DNA of 64,000 nucleotides from Candidatus Epilinea brevis (GTDB taxonomy: Bacteria > Chloroflexota > Anaerolineae > Epilineales > Epilineaceae): NCBI GenBank assembly GCA_016710785.1, contig JADJUE010000006.1, positions 206,787 to 270,786 on the forward strand. The letters run 5' to 3'. Below, in pieces: positions 1 through 9,567 of the stretch; positions within the stretch are counted from its first letter, which is position 1, and every line of letters begins with the position of its first letter. The notes under the pieces were generated by a model. It was not told the origin of the DNA. It did not search any database and saw only the letters and a program-made list of their open reading frames with translations. Both the position numbers and the translations under genes were made by a program.

Positions 1-873
1 CAGCGCATGCCACAGGGCTTCCCGCGGGCCCGCCATGCGCATCGCCAACGGCAGCAAGGCCAAGAGCGCCCGGTCCGCCTCGTAATGCCCCATCTGCGCC
101 CGGTAGGTGCGCACGCGCGTGAAATGGTCCACGTCGCCCGGCTTCGTCAGCCCCACCACCGGATGCAGCAGCAGCACCCCGTTGACGCCGTCGATCGCCC
201 GCCGCGTCAGCTCTTCGTGCACCCGATGCAAGGGGTTGCGCGTCTGGAAGGCCACCACGTTCAGCCGCTCGCCCGTCACCTCGCCGCGGGCCGCCAGCCG
301 CGTGCCCAGAGTCACCAGCCGCTCCCGTACCCCGTGCGGCGACAGGCGCAGCTCCTTGAAGTCCGGATGCTGCGGCAGCTCGATCATCTCCAGCTTGCCC
401 GTCAGGTTCAGGTCTCCCCAGCGCTCCATCTCCGCCACCAGCGGATGGCGGGCATCCGTCGTGCCCACCGTGGCCATCGCCGTGGCCGCGCGGTCCCAGG
501 GAAAAGCGTCCTCCACCTGCAGGATCGCCAGCAAATGGTTGCTCGCGTCGCGCAGCGCCACCTGCTCGCCCATGCCGTGCAGGGCCGATGGGTCCACCGG
601 TAGGGTGATCGGCATCGGGAAGAGCGTGCCGTTCGCCAGGCGCATCTCCGCGAGCACCCGCTCGTGGTCCGCGCGGCTCATGAAACGGTCCAGCGGCGAG
701 AAGGCTCCCGTGGCCAGCAGCTCCAGGTCGCAGGCCGCGCGGGCCGAGATCTGGATGGAGGGCAGATGGGCGGCGCGCTCGCGGCGCTCCGAGCGCTGCA
801 GGGGCGTGCCCAGCAGGTCGACCAGGAGGCCGCCGAAAGGGCTGTTGAGCGAGGGGGTATGGGATGAGGTCAT
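1..873 (-). CDS. sat: ATP sulfurylase (sulfate adenylyltransferase), N-terminal 291 residues, truncated by window edge
   Basis: This minus-strand gene starts at the ATG at 873 and stays open to base 1, so its C-terminus lies outside the window. The product makes adenosine 5'-phosphosulfate from ATP and sulfate in the cytoplasm. The sequence shows the family signature FSPLDRFMSRADH near residue 58, the nucleotide-binding QTRNPLHRVHEEL (residues 210-222, with the HxxH histidines), GLTKPGDVDHFTR (241-253) and MAGPREALWHA (280-290). Family members often continue into an APS kinase domain, which cannot be checked here. It lies 50 bp after the DegT aminotransferase gene and appears to be the last visible gene of the glycan operon, so it may supply activated sulfate for sugar sulfation. 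That role is inferred from context. Confidence 0.93.
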   Translation of the reverse strand, partial: MTSSHTPSLNSPFGGLLVDLLGTPLQRSERRERAAHLPSIQISARAACDLELLATGAFSPLDRFMSRADHERVLAEMRLANGTLFPMPITLPVDPSALHGMGEQVALRDASNHLLAILQVEDAFPWDRAATAMATVGTTDARHPLVAEMERWGDLNLTGKLEMIELPQHPDFKELRLSPHGVRERLVTLGTRLAARGEVTGERLNVVAFQTRNPLHRVHEELTRRAIDGVNGVLLLHPVVGLTKPGDVDHFTRVRTYRAQMGHYEADRALLALLPLAMRMAGPREALWHAL

Positions 874-923
874 GAGCGGATGGCGAACTTTCTGTGGGAT
901 GGGTTCATGGATGAGAGATCGTG

Positions 924-2043
924 TCAGGCCCTTGCCCGCAGGGTGGCCCGCACCGCCGCCACCACCCCCGCCGCCTCCTCCGCGCGCAGATGGGCGAAGA
1001 GCGGCAGGTTGATGATGCCGGCGCCGATCCCGCGCGCCACGTCGCCCCCGTCGCTGCCGGCCAGGGCGGTCGCCGCGCCGGCCTGCGCCGAGATCGCTCG
1101 CGGGTAGACGCGGCCCGTGGCCACGCCGCGCTCCGCCAGGGCCATCGCCAGGGCGTCGCGCTGGGCGGGGTCCGTCAAGGCTACGCTCAGGTAGCCGTTC
1201 TCCGATTGGTCCGGCGGCGGGGCCACCATCCGCCAGCCCGGCAGGTCCGCCAGGGCCGCGCGGTAGCCCGCCGCCGCGTCGCTGGCGTGAGGCCAGGCGG
1301 CCCGGCAGATGGTCCAGGCACAGGTCCAGCCAGGCCGCGTCCAGGCTTGCCAGGCGGCTGTTCCAGCCCACCAGGGCGTGGTCGTCATGGCTGCGGCGGC
1401 CGTGGTTGCCCAGGCGGCGCACCGTCTGCGCCAGCTCGGCGTCGTCCGTCAGCACCGCGCCCGCGTCGCCCGCCGCGCCCAGCACCTTGGCCGGATAGAA
1501 GGAGACCGTCGAGATCAGGGCGCCGACCGGCAGTGGCCGACCCTGCCACAGCGCCCCCCAGCTCTGGGCTCCGTCCTCCAGCAGCAGGATGCCTTCCTGC
1601 CGGCACCAGGCGCGGTACTCCGCCAGCCGCCCCGAGGCCCAGCCGTAGAGGTGGGCGAGGATGGCCGCCCGCGGCCGGTGGCGCGCCGCCGCCGCCTGGA
1701 AACGCTCCAGATCCATCTGCAGATCCACCGCGCAGGCGTCCACCGTCACCGGCCGGGCGCCCACGTTGACCACCGCTTCCAAGGTGGCCCAGAAAGTCAG
1801 GTCCGGGATCAGCACCGTATCCCCCGGCCCCACCCCCAGGGCCCGCAAGGCCAGCTGCAGGGCGTCCGTGCCGTTGGCGCAGCCGACCGCATGCGCGACG
1901 CCCGCTTCCCGGGCCAGCCGCTCCTCCAGCCGCGCCACCCATTCACCGCCCACAAAGGCCGTCTGCGCCGTGATCGAGCGCACCCGCTCCAGCCAGGCCT
2001 CCATGAAGCCCGGCTCCAGGCGGGTGAGGTCGATGAAAGGGAT
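924..2043 (-). CDS. DegT/DnrJ/EryC1/StrS-family PLP aminotransferase, frameshifted
   Basis: The product is a PLP-dependent aminotransferase of the sugar-nucleotide type that puts an amino group on a keto sugar. The reading frame opens with PFIDLTRLEPGF, typical of the family N-terminus. It has GCANGTDALQLALRALG near residue 54, the aspartate-containing EDGAQSWG, and a probable PLP lysine near residue 186 in SFYPAKVLG. The line WNSRLASLDAAWLDL follows, then the frame shifts near 1300 and resumes with AAGYRAALADLPGW through to the stop at 924. No ATG, GTG or TTG precedes PFIDL in frame, so the start is uncertain; 2043 is where the usual 'M-I-P-F' would begin (an ATC here). It sits between the epimerase and sat in one operon. 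Confidence 0.82.
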
Positions 2044-2104
2044 GGGGGCAGCGGGGAGGGGCTGGTGACCGGTCGGGGCACCGGGCGGCTCGCCGTCGGT
2101 ACCG

Positions 2105-3119
2105 TCACCCTTGCAGCACCCTGGCCATGCCCTCGTCCAGGCCCACGTCCGCCCGCCAGCCCAGCACCCGCTCGATCAGCGCGACATCCGGCACGCGGCG
2201 GCGGGTGCCGGCGAAGCGCGCGCCGTAGGCCGCTTCGTAGGGCAGGTGGACGATCGGCGAGGGGAACCCGTGGCCGTCAGCACGCGGGCCGCCAGGTCGT
2301 TGATCGAATGCTCGAAGCCGCTACCGATGTTGAAGGCCTGCCCCAGGGCATCCGGCGAGCTGCCGGCGCGGAAGGTGGCTTCCACCGCCTCGGCCACGTA
2401 GGTGAAGCAGCGCGTCTGCTCGCCGTCGCCATGCACCGTGAGCGGCTGCCCCGCCTGGGCCTGGGCGATGAAGCGGGCGATGACCGAGCCATAGCCCGAC
2501 GGATCCAGGCGCGGCCCGTAGGCGTTGAGTAACGGACGATGCTCATGGCCAGGCCGCGGTCGGCGTAGGCGAAGGCCAGATGCTCGTCCAGGGCCTTGGC
2601 CGTGGCGTAGCCCCAGCGGTGGATCCAGGTGGGGCCCAGCACCCGCGGCCCGTCCTCCGCAAAGGGGATCGCCTCCGACTGCCCATAGACCTCCGAGGTC
2701 GAGGCCAACAGCACGCGAGCCCCGGCGGCCATCGCCGCGTCCAGCACCACCTGCGTGCCCTCGGCGTTGGTGATCAGCATCTTCAGCGGGTTGTCCACCA
2801 CATGCTGCACGCCCACCACCGCCGCCAGGTGAAAGACCGCCTCGGCCCCGCGCATCGCCTCCGCCACCACCGAGCGGTCCAGGATGCTGCCGCGCGTCAC
2901 CGTCAGCCGCGGCTCACCCGCCAGGTGGGCCAGATTCGCCTCCCGCCCCGTGCTGAAATCATCCAGCACCCGCACCTGCCGCCCATCCGCCAGCAACCGA
3001 TCCACCAGGTGCGAGCCGATAAAGCCCGCCCCGCCGGTCACCAAGGTGATGGGTCCATCGCCCGCCGGCGCTGGCGATAGCGAACGTGCTGGTAGGGGCG
3101 AAGCATGCGCAGATTGCAT
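2105..3119 (-). CDS. NAD-dependent epimerase/dehydratase (SDR), two frameshifts
   Basis: This is an extended short-chain dehydrogenase acting on a nucleotide sugar (UDP-glucose 4-epimerase or dTDP-glucose dehydratase type). From the ATG at 3119 (AGGAA about 10 nt upstream) the protein has the NAD-binding GGAGFIG at residues 29-35, STSEVYG at 140-146, and the catalytic Tyr171/Lys175 in the YxxxK motif. A missing base near 2534 breaks the frame; restoring it gives LLNAYGPRLDPSGYG, a standard family block. A second missing base near 2267 is needed to reach HLPYEAAYGARFAGTRR and the C-terminal LGWRADVGLDEGMARVL, ending at a TGA at 2105. With both repairs the protein is 338 residues, a normal length. 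Substrate specificity cannot be read from the sequence. Confidence 0.87.
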
Positions 3120-3163
3120 ATGCGATCTTTCCTGTAGGTGGCTGCGGATGCTTCGCCCTGGCC

Positions 3164-3451
3164 TCAGGCCGCAGCCGCGGCCATCGCAGCCGTCGGCGTA
3201 AACCCACCCGGCTGCCACAGATCCACCGGCAGCCAGGTCTCGGCACCGTCCGCATGCAGGCAGACCACCACCGAACCCTCGCACCCCAGGTTAAAGGAGG
3301 TGATGGCTACGGGCGACTCGAAGTCCGCCTCCGGGATGCGAGCCAGCTCGATGCTTTCCACGATGCCGTCGAACTCCACGAACAGCCGCCCACTCGTCCG
3401 GTCGAACCAGACACGGGTGGCGGTGGCGTAGGAACGGCTGTCAGTTTCCAA
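3164..3451 (-). CDS. small conserved-looking protein of unknown function (95 aa)
   Basis: This small gene lies between the epimerase and the COG4091 oxidoreductase genes. It starts at a TTG at 3451 that overlaps the end of the upstream gene by 11 bp, with an AGGAG ribosome site about 8 nt upstream, which suggests translational coupling. The product is acidic and beta-rich in appearance (FVEFDGIVESIELARIPEAD, then VCLHADGAETWLPVDLW), has no signal peptide and no membrane segment, and ends in an alanine run. I do not recognise the family. Its coupling to the operon suggests an accessory role in the same glycan pathway, but this is only inference. Confidence 0.6.
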   Translation of the reverse strand: METDSRSYATATRVWFDRTSGRLFVEFDGIVESIELARIPEADFESPVAITSFNLGCEGSVVVCLHADGAETWLPVDLWQPGGFTPTAAMAAAAA

Positions 3452-4751
3452 GCATCCGCTCCTGCTCCCGCCACAGCCCCAGCAGCGGGCTGTCCGGCAG
3501 CTCCAGGTCTTCCCAGGTCAGCGGCTGGTCCATCGCCACCGCGCGCTTCAGGCGCGGGTAGGCGCCGTCGTGGCCCTCCAGGAGCAGGATGGGCACGCGG
3601 CCCAGCGGGTCCGCCACCGCGCAGCGGTCCACCAGACCGTAGCCCGTGTCGTCGCCGATGCTGTGGTGCACCACGTCGCCCGGCGCCAGATCCCGCTTGG
3701 CGTAGGCATACACGTCGGCCACCCGGCCCCGCTTGGGCGCCAGCACCGCCTCGCCGTAGAGCGCGGCGCGGACGATGGCTCGCGTCGTCTCCAGATGGCA
3801 GAGGTGGTAGGGGCGGTAGAAGAGGTAGTAGGGGCCGTCGCCCAGCTTGTAGTACTTCAGCAGCGGCATTTGGTCCGGGTCGTCGCAGAAGCCCACCACG
3901 TATACCCCGCCGCCCGGCTCGGCGCCCAGGATGTAGTCCACCACCCCCGTGGCCCCGCCCGGCAGATCGTCGTAGCGGCTCCAGTCGAAGAGCCCCAACA
4001 CCTCGCGTACGTCCGCGGCCGGCGGGCCTTCCATGCCCGGCACGAAAGGCACCAGCCCCGTGGCGTTGGCCACCAGGGCCATCTCCACGTTCAGCTTGCT
4101 GCCGTCGGTGTAGGCGCAGCACATGACGGGGTCCAGGTTGCGGATGGCCGCCTCGTGGGCCAGGCTCTCCGCCGTGGCGTCGCGGCGCAGGAAGCCCTTG
4201 ATGTTGCCGGCCATGACGATGCGAAAGGCCCACAGTTCGATCTCTTCGATCATCGTCATCAGCACCCCGTGCTGGTCGCCGGCGTCGCTGGTGACGATCA
4301 CCCCCGCCTCCTGGGCGCGGTGGTGCAACAGCGGCCCCAGGGCCAGGTCCACCTCGGCGTTCATCAGCACCACGTGGGCGCCCCGCGCGATGGCCGCCAG
4401 GCACAGATCCGCGGCGAAGCCCACCGTGTTGGTGGCCTCCACCAGCACGTCGAAATCCAGGCCGGCAGCATCGTCCAAGATGTAGAAGGGGTCCGTGGTC
4501 ACCCACACGGTGTCCGGGCCGGCCGCGGGGACGGCCTGGCCCGCGGTCATGCGCTGCCAGGGCTGGCCGCTGGCCGCGGCGGCCTTCTCGGCCGCCTCCG
4601 GCTTGATGTCGGTCACCGCCACCAGGCGCATGCCCGGCGTGTGCCCGATCTGCCAGGCGATGCCGAAACCCATCGCCCCCGCGCCCACCAAGGCCACGCG
4701 GATGGGGCGGCCTTCGGCTTCCAGGCTTCGCAGTTTGTCGATCATGCCCAC
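3441..4751 (-). CDS. COG4091-type NAD(P)-binding oxidoreductase with C-terminal SAF-like domain
   Basis: The 436-residue cytoplasmic protein begins with a Rossmann fold (VALVGAGAMGFGIAWQIG, residues 19-36). It continues with homoserine-dehydrogenase-like blocks (VLVEATNTVGFAADLCLAAI; VLMNAEVDLALGPLL; SDAGDQHGVLMTMIEEI). The C-terminal part (KRDLAPGDVVHHSIGDDTGYGL) matches the SAF-type region of the COG4091 'predicted homoserine dehydrogenase' family, whose members occur in surface-sugar clusters. The exact substrate is not known. Its start overlaps the end of the radical SAM gene and its end overlaps the 95-aa gene, so these three are tightly coupled in the operon. No frameshift was seen. Confidence 0.78.
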   Translation of the reverse strand: MGMIDKLRSLEAEGRPIRVALVGAGAMGFGIAWQIGHTPGMRLVAVTDIKPEAAEKAAAASGQPWQRMTAGQAVPAAGPDTVWVTTDPFYILDDAAGLDFDVLVEATNTVGFAADLCLAAIARGAHVVLMNAEVDLALGPLLHHRAQEAGVIVTSDAGDQHGVLMTMIEEIELWAFRIVMAGNIKGFLRRDATAESLAHEAAIRNLDPVMCCAYTDGSKLNVEMALVANATGLVPFVPGMEGPPAADVREVLGLFDWSRYDDLPGGATGVVDYILGAEPGGGVYVVGFCDDPDQMPLLKYYKLGDGPYYLFYRPYHLCHLETTRAIVRAALYGEAVLAPKRGRVADVYAYAKRDLAPGDVVHHSIGDDTGYGLVDRCAVADPLGRVPILLLEGHDGAYPRLKRAVAMDQPLTWEDLELPDSPLLGLWREQERMLGN

Positions 4752-6516
4752 GTCTCCTCCTCCTGCCTCGATCCATCGAATCTGACGATGGGGCCCCGGA
4801 TTGCCTGGGGGATGCGCCGTCCCGTCAGGCCGGTGCGCCGTCCCTCCGGCCGCACCGCCCAGCTGAAATGCTCCAGGCCCACGCGCAGGGCGCGCCGAAG
4901 GTATGCGGGTCGGAGAAGAGCATCTTGAGGTAGGTGATGAAGGGGCCGGGCCTCAGGGCCCATTCGCGGAAGGCGCGGCGCTGCCAGTACAGCAGGTCGT
5001 CGGCGCTCAGGTTGTCGTACTGCAGCACGGTGCCCTTGTCCATGTCCACCTCTTCCCAGCGCGTGCCCGGCTTGAACCAGCCGTTCTGCACCACCTCGAA
5101 GAAGAAGGGCGTGCCCGGGTAGGGCGCCGCCACGTGGAAGAGGGCGATGTCCAGGGGCAGGGCCTTGGCCAGGTCGATGGTCTGGCGGATGGTCTCCTCC
5201 GTCTCGCCCGGCAGGCCGATGATGAAGTAGCCCCAGTTCTTGATGCCCGCCGCCTTGGCCCAGCCCAGAGCCCGCGCCGCCTTGGCCGGGTCGGCCCCCT
5301 TGGCCGCCTGGCGCAGGATGTCGGCGCTGCCGCTCTCGATGCCCCAGCTGATCAGCCAGCAACCGGCCTGGCCCATGAGGGTGAGCATCTCCTCGTCCAC
5401 GTAATCCACGCGGCTGTTGCAGGTCCACTTGATGTGCAGACCTTCGGCGATGATCCGTTGGCAGAGCTCTACCACCTCCGCGCGGTTGACCGTGAACAGG
5501 TCGGCGTACATGTGGATGTTCTTGATCCCCAGCCCATGCAGCAGCCACAGCTCCTGCATCACCCGATCCGCCCCGTGCAGCCGCACCGACCACTGGTAGG
5601 TCACATGCTTGATACAGTACTTGCAGCCCGCCGGGCAGCCGCGGCTGGTCAGAATGAAGGTGAAGGGGCCCTTCATCAGCGGCATGCGGTACTGGTCCAG
5701 CGGCAGCAGGTGGTGCAGCGGCATCGGCAGGTCGTCCAGATCCGGGATGAAGGGCCGGTCGACGTTGCAGCGCACCTCGCCCTGCTCGCGCCATACGAGA
5801 CCCTTGATCTGGCGGAGGCGGTCGGGGCTGGGAGATCCGGTCGTTTCGGATCGGTCCGTCCCATCCGTCCCATCCGTCCACCGCGGATCCGTCTTCTGCA
5901 GCAGCTCCCGCACCCATTCCGGCCGCTCCGCCTCCCGCCCCGTCAGCACGTCGACCAGCTCCCGGAAGGTCAGCTCCGGCTCGCCGCGCACGATGAAGTC
6001 CAGGGCCGGGAAGTCGCGCATCGTCTCCATTGGCATCGGTGTTACGTGGGTGCCGAAGGCCACCGTCTGGGCACCCAGGCTCTTGGCCAGCATGACGCCG
6101 CGCATGTCGTTGGTCAGGGTGGGGGCCGTGACCTGGGTCAGGTACACCTTGGGCATCGCCTGACGCACCAGGGTCTCGAAGGCCTCCCAGGTCATGTGCT
6201 CGGCGATGCAGTCGACGATCTGGAAGCTGGCGCCGCCGTCCAGCATCGCCGCCAGCTGGGCCAGCGACACCTGCGGCCACACCATCTCTTCGCGGCTGCG
6301 GCGGCCCACCCGATGCTGGGTGCGGATCCACACGCCCCAATCCGGCGAGGGCGGGTTGACCAGCAGCACGTCCACCGCGCCCGTCGGCCGCGTATGCGTC
6401 TGCTCGCGCACGGCGGCCCCGGCATCCGGGAAGCCCGGGTTGCGCACCGCCTTGATGGGCCGGGTGCCCAGGTTATGCTTCAGGTCCAGGCTGTCAGGGC
6501 TGATGAGGGTTGTCAT
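4742..6516 (-). CDS. B12-binding-domain radical SAM protein, one frameshift
   Basis: The 591-residue protein has an N-terminal cobalamin-binding-like domain (VLLVNPPSPDWGVWIRT, then LDFIVRGEPELTFRELVD) and a radical SAM domain. The [4Fe-4S] cysteines are Cys294, Cys298 and Cys301 in CPAGCKYC, and the GIESGSADILR and YFIIGLPGETEETI blocks follow. Start: the ATG at 6516 has AAGGA 11 nt upstream; longer upstream frames would overlap the GT gene. A missing base near 4898 breaks the C-terminus; restoring it yields RALRVGLEHFSWAV and a stop at 4742 that overlaps the next start. An in-frame 9-nt repeat (TDGTDGTD, near 5851-5880) interrupts the linker between domains. The likely role is modification of a lipid or sugar in the glycan pathway; the reaction is unknown. 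Confidence 0.85.
5851..5880 (-). repeat. 9-nt tandem repeat (GGATGGGAC type) inside the radical SAM gene
   Basis: On the minus strand this stretch reads as GGACGGATGGGACGGATGGG-like units of nine bases. It is translated in frame as TDGTDGTD within a variable inter-domain linker. Related units occur at 37468-37530 and 37627-37662. Confidence 0.7.
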
Positions 6517-6575
6517 GGGTGATGCTTCCTTGGGGGCGCCCGGGGCGCGCTGTCCAGAAGGTGCGCTGTGCAAGG

Positions 6576-7807
6576 TCATCCGATCTCCGTCGCCGTGCGC
6601 GCTTCGCGCATGCTCAACTCTTCCAGCACCCGCACGAGGATCCAGGACAGGATCATCTGCAGGCCCGTCAGTTGGAAGAGCGCCGCGCCCAGCAGCCACA
6701 GCCACAGGCGCTGGATCTCCCAGCCGCCGAAGCCCAGGCCCAGGGCCGCGGCGCCCATGCAGGCAAGCCCACGCCGCCCACGATCAGGCCCAGCCAGCCG
6801 AAGTGGCGGTCGAAGCGCGGGATGATGGGGCGGCCGAAGAGGCCTTGCTGCACCGGTATGCGGTGGAACAGCGACACCAGGTAGTTGAAGGTGATGCCCA
6901 GGTTGACCAGCGAGGTGCCGGCCACGCCGCCGATCAGGGCGGCGAAGGCCGCCGCCACCCCCCAGGGGCTCAGCTGGGTGATGCCGCCGAGGCGCATCGC
7001 CACCAATCCGATGCCCGACAGGGTGCCCAGGCCCGCAAGCAGGACGCCGGCCAGGGCCAGGACGCGGCCGGGGTTGTAGCCCATGGCGGTCCACAAGATG
7101 GTGGTCAGGAAGCGCCGCCCGTCGTGGATGACCGAGAGCTTGCTGCGGCCCACCCGCTCTTCGTAGCGGATGGGCACCTCTACCATGCGCAGGCCCTCGT
7201 GGATCGCGCGGGTGGTCATCACCGGGGTGAAGTTCAGCCCGTCCGGCAAGGGGTAGACCCGCGCCAGCACCTCGCGGCGCAGCACCCGTTGTCCGCTGGC
7301 GCTGTCCGAGATCTTCTGGCCGCTGGTCAGGCTGACCAGGCGGGCGAAGAAGCTGTTGCCCAGCCGGCGCACCAGGGGCATGCCGCTCTCCTCGCCGGCC
7401 ATCCGCGAGCCCACCACGATGTCCGCGCCCTGGGCCGCCAATGAGCGGCAGAGCTCCGGAAAGGCCTCCGGCGGGTAGGTGCCGTCGGCGTCCAGAAAGG
7501 CCAGCATGTCTCCCTTGGCGGCGCGGAAGCCGGTCTTGATGGCCGCACCGTAGCCCTGGTTGCGCCCGTGGCGGATGACGGTCACCCCGGCGACGCCTTC
7601 GGCGATGGCCGCCGTGTCGTCCGTCGAGCCGTCGTCGACGACGATCAGCTCCAGGGTCGGCACGCCGGCGGCCACCAAGGCCGCGCGGATGCCCATGACG
7701 CGGTTGGCGATGTCGGCGATGCCGTCCGCTTCATTGAGCGCGGGGATGACGATGGACAGGGAGGTCATGGCTCGCTCGGGGTTCGCCGGTGGTTCAGACG
7801 CGGTCAT
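6576..7807 (-). CDS. family 2 glycosyltransferase with C-terminal membrane segments, one frameshift
   Basis: The product transfers a sugar from a nucleotide or polyprenyl donor at the inner face of the membrane (DPM1/ArnC-like GT2). The GT-A fold is clear: SIVIPALNEADGI, VVDDGSTDDT (residues 56-65), FLDADGTYPPE (104-114, DxD) and GSRMAGEESGMP. Hydrophobic segments follow from about residue 258 (ALAGVLLAGLGTLSGIGLVA; FNYLVSLF). A missing G near 6765 breaks the frame; restoring it gives GLACMGAAALGLG and a last hydrophobic stretch (LWLWLLGAALFQLTGLQMIL), ending at 6576. The start could be 7807 or an internal ATG at 7768; neither has a strong ribosome site. It follows the acyltransferase gene by 6 bp. 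Confidence 0.88.
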
Positions 7808-7813
7808 CAGGGT

Positions 7814-8584
7814 TCAGGGCCCCTCCAGGTGGTAGACGGTCGGAGCGGGTCGGAGGGAGGCGGGACGGGCGGGCGCCGCGGTGTCCGGCGCGGCGCGCAG
7901 GTCGCGCAGGGGGCGGGCGGGCACGCCGCCGACGACGCTGTGCGCCGCGACGTCGGCCGTGACCACCGCCCCGGCGGCCACCACGGCCCCCCGGCCGATG
8001 CGCACGCCGTCGGTGACCACCGCCCCGGCGCCGATCCACACATCGTCCTCGATCACGATGCCCTCGGCGGTGATGCCTTGCGCGGTGAAGGGGCGATCGG
8101 GATCGTCGAAGACATGGTTGACGGCCAGAAGCTGCACCATCGTCGCCAGGTAGACCCGGTCGCCGATGAGGATGCCGCCCTGCCCGCGCAACACGCAGAA
8201 CTCGCCGATCAGGCTGTCGGCGCCGACATGGATGCCGGCCCGCGGCAGGTCCCGGAAGTTGTAGACATGCAGGATGGCATGGTGCATGACATAGCTGCCG
8301 GCGCCGATGCTGATGCCCCCCGGGGGGCAGGCATGCAGGTAGACGCCCTCGTCCAGGTATGCGCCCCGCCCCAGGCGGATGCGGTCGGCGAAACGCAGCC
8401 GCACCCCGCTCTCGATGGCCGCCGGCCCGTCCATGGTCAGGATCAGGCGGTAGGCCAGGGCGCGCAGGCCGATGCCCCCAAGCGTGGGCACGCGGCCGCA
8501 GAGGGTGGTGATCAAGGCCTCCCACAGGTAGCGGGCGGGGCTGGAGGCCTGACGCTGCACGTAGGTGCGGCCGAGATTCAACAT
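7814..8584 (-). CDS. hexapeptide-repeat acyltransferase (WbbJ/CatB type)
   Basis: The 256-residue protein is a left-handed beta-helix acyltransferase, probably O- or N-acetylating a sugar. Successive hexapeptide-like turns are visible: IRLGRGAYLDEGVYLH, ISIGAGSYVMHHAILH, IHVGADSLIGEFCVL and ILIGDRVYLATMVQLL. They are followed by the catalytic-loop-like AVNHVFDDPDRPF and the C-terminal block VIEDDVWIGAGAVVTDGVRI with GRGAVVAAGAVVTADVAAHS. The start is the ATG at 8584 (GAGGA about 13 nt upstream); longer in-frame extensions run through the leader region and are not convincing. It is the first enzyme gene after the NusG-like gene, separated from it by a 247-nt spacer. Confidence 0.86.
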   Translation of the reverse strand: MLNLGRTYVQRQASSPARYLWEALITTLCGRVPTLGGIGLRALAYRLILTMDGPAAIESGVRLRFADRIRLGRGAYLDEGVYLHACPPGGISIGAGSYVMHHAILHVYNFRDLPRAGIHVGADSLIGEFCVLRGQGGILIGDRVYLATMVQLLAVNHVFDDPDRPFTAQGITAEGIVIEDDVWIGAGAVVTDGVRIGRGAVVAAGAVVTADVAAHSVVGGVPARPLRDLRAAPDTAAPARPASLRPAPTVYHLEGP

Positions 8585-8831
8585 GGGGTGGGGTCGGGTC
8601 CTCAGGGGGCGGCACGCCCGGCGGTTCCGGGCACGGCTCCGGGCAGGATGGCGGGCAGGATTTCGGGCAAGGCTCCGCCCTTGGACCGGCGCGGCGGCGG
8701 GTCCTGAGCGAAAGGCGTGCCGGTGATCCTGCGCCGCGCCGGGCGGGCGATCGCGCGGCCTTGGCTCGGCGCGGCCCGCGGGACGGGGGGCAGGTTGGGC
8801 GGGCGGCAGGCCGCCCGCGATGGCTTGAAGC
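8585..8831 (-). promoter_or_regulatory. intra-operon leader with GC-rich hairpin between antiterminator and glycan genes
   Basis: This 247-nt spacer holds no convincing gene. Just after the stop of the NusG-like gene lies an 8-bp hairpin (arms 8799-8806 and 8811-8818, loop CAGG) with no U tract. Further along, short near-repeats of ATCCTGCCCG occur on the minus strand. RfaH/LoaP-type proteins act on paused RNA polymerase, so an intra-operon pause or attenuator is plausible, but no ops-like sequence was recognised. Confidence 0.4.
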
Positions 8832-9338
8832 TCAGGCCACGAGGTTGACGTCCACCGCCGGCACCTGCACCGAGGTCTTGCGGCCCAGGATGTCCACCAG
8901 GATGGCCACCCGCGACTGGCCGTTGAGATGGCGGTCGAAGACCGCCTCGTAGTCGCGGAAGGGGCCACTCTGCACCTGCACCCGGTCGCCGGCCTTCAGG
9001 CGCGTGAAATCGTCTCCGTCCAGCAGCTCCAGGCGCTGCCGCCAATGGCGAATCAACGCGTCGTCCAGCCAGGCGGGCCGACCGTCGAAGCCGACCACCT
9101 GGCTGAGGCCCGTCGTCCATTGCACCGCCGCCCAGCCCGTGCGCTCCCAGTCGAAGCGCGCGAAGAGGTAGCGGGGGAAGAAGGGGCGGGTCAGCCAGCG
9201 GCCGCTGCCGCGGTCGCGGTGGCTGTAGGTGGGCAGGAAGACCTCCAGACCTCGCGCGGCCAGAGACCCGGCGACCCGGGCCTCCTGCCGCGGCTTGGCC
9301 ATGAGGGCGTACCAACGGAGGGGATCAATGTTGGACAT
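8832..9338 (-). CDS. NusG-paralogue transcription antiterminator (RfaH/LoaP/UpxY type)
   Basis: The 168-residue protein has an NGN domain (RWYALMAKPRQEARVAGSLA, then VFLPTYSHRDRGSGRWLTRP and FFPRYLFARFDW) and a C-terminal KOW-like domain (RLKAGDRVQVQSGPFRDYEA; SRVAILVDILGRKTSVQVP). Family members bind RNA polymerase and suppress termination over long operons. It is not the housekeeping nusG, which normally sits next to secE and rplK. Its place as the first gene of a glycan operon is the usual setting of specialised paralogues, so it likely controls the genes from 8584 down to sat. Start: ATG at 9338; the next gene upstream is divergent. Confidence 0.9.
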   Translation of the reverse strand: MSNIDPLRWYALMAKPRQEARVAGSLAARGLEVFLPTYSHRDRGSGRWLTRPFFPRYLFARFDWERTGWAAVQWTTGLSQVVGFDGRPAWLDDALIRHWRQRLELLDGDDFTRLKAGDRVQVQSGPFRDYEAVFDRHLNGQSRVAILVDILGRKTSVQVPAVDVNLVA

Positions 9339-9567
9339 AGGGTGCTGAGCGAGGAAGCTGCAGACGGTGCTGACGGACGAATCAGGATAGCAGACCGGGC
9401 GGACGGGGCAGGTTAACGAAGGCGGGGCGAATGCGTCAGGGCTCCGAGGGGTTGGGTCTGCCGGACGGTGGGACGCGCTGCCTTAAGTCAACGATAACCC
9501 CGTTCATCCTGATCAGCCAATCGGCGAGCAGGCCCCGGTCAGGCAGAAGGTGTTAATATCGGCTCCG
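9339..9567. promoter_or_regulatory. divergent intergenic region between glycan operon and peptide locus
   Basis: The 229 bp between divergent genes must contain promoters for both operons. On the plus strand an AT-rich TTAATATC lies about 10 nt before the ATG at 9568, which would give a nearly leaderless mRNA. No good -35 match was seen on either strand, and no gene. Confidence 0.35.

Noticed and set aside
7..1012. Plus-strand frames of 198 and 301 codons at the left end
   Set aside because: The minus strand encodes ATP sulfurylase across the same bases with a full set of motifs.
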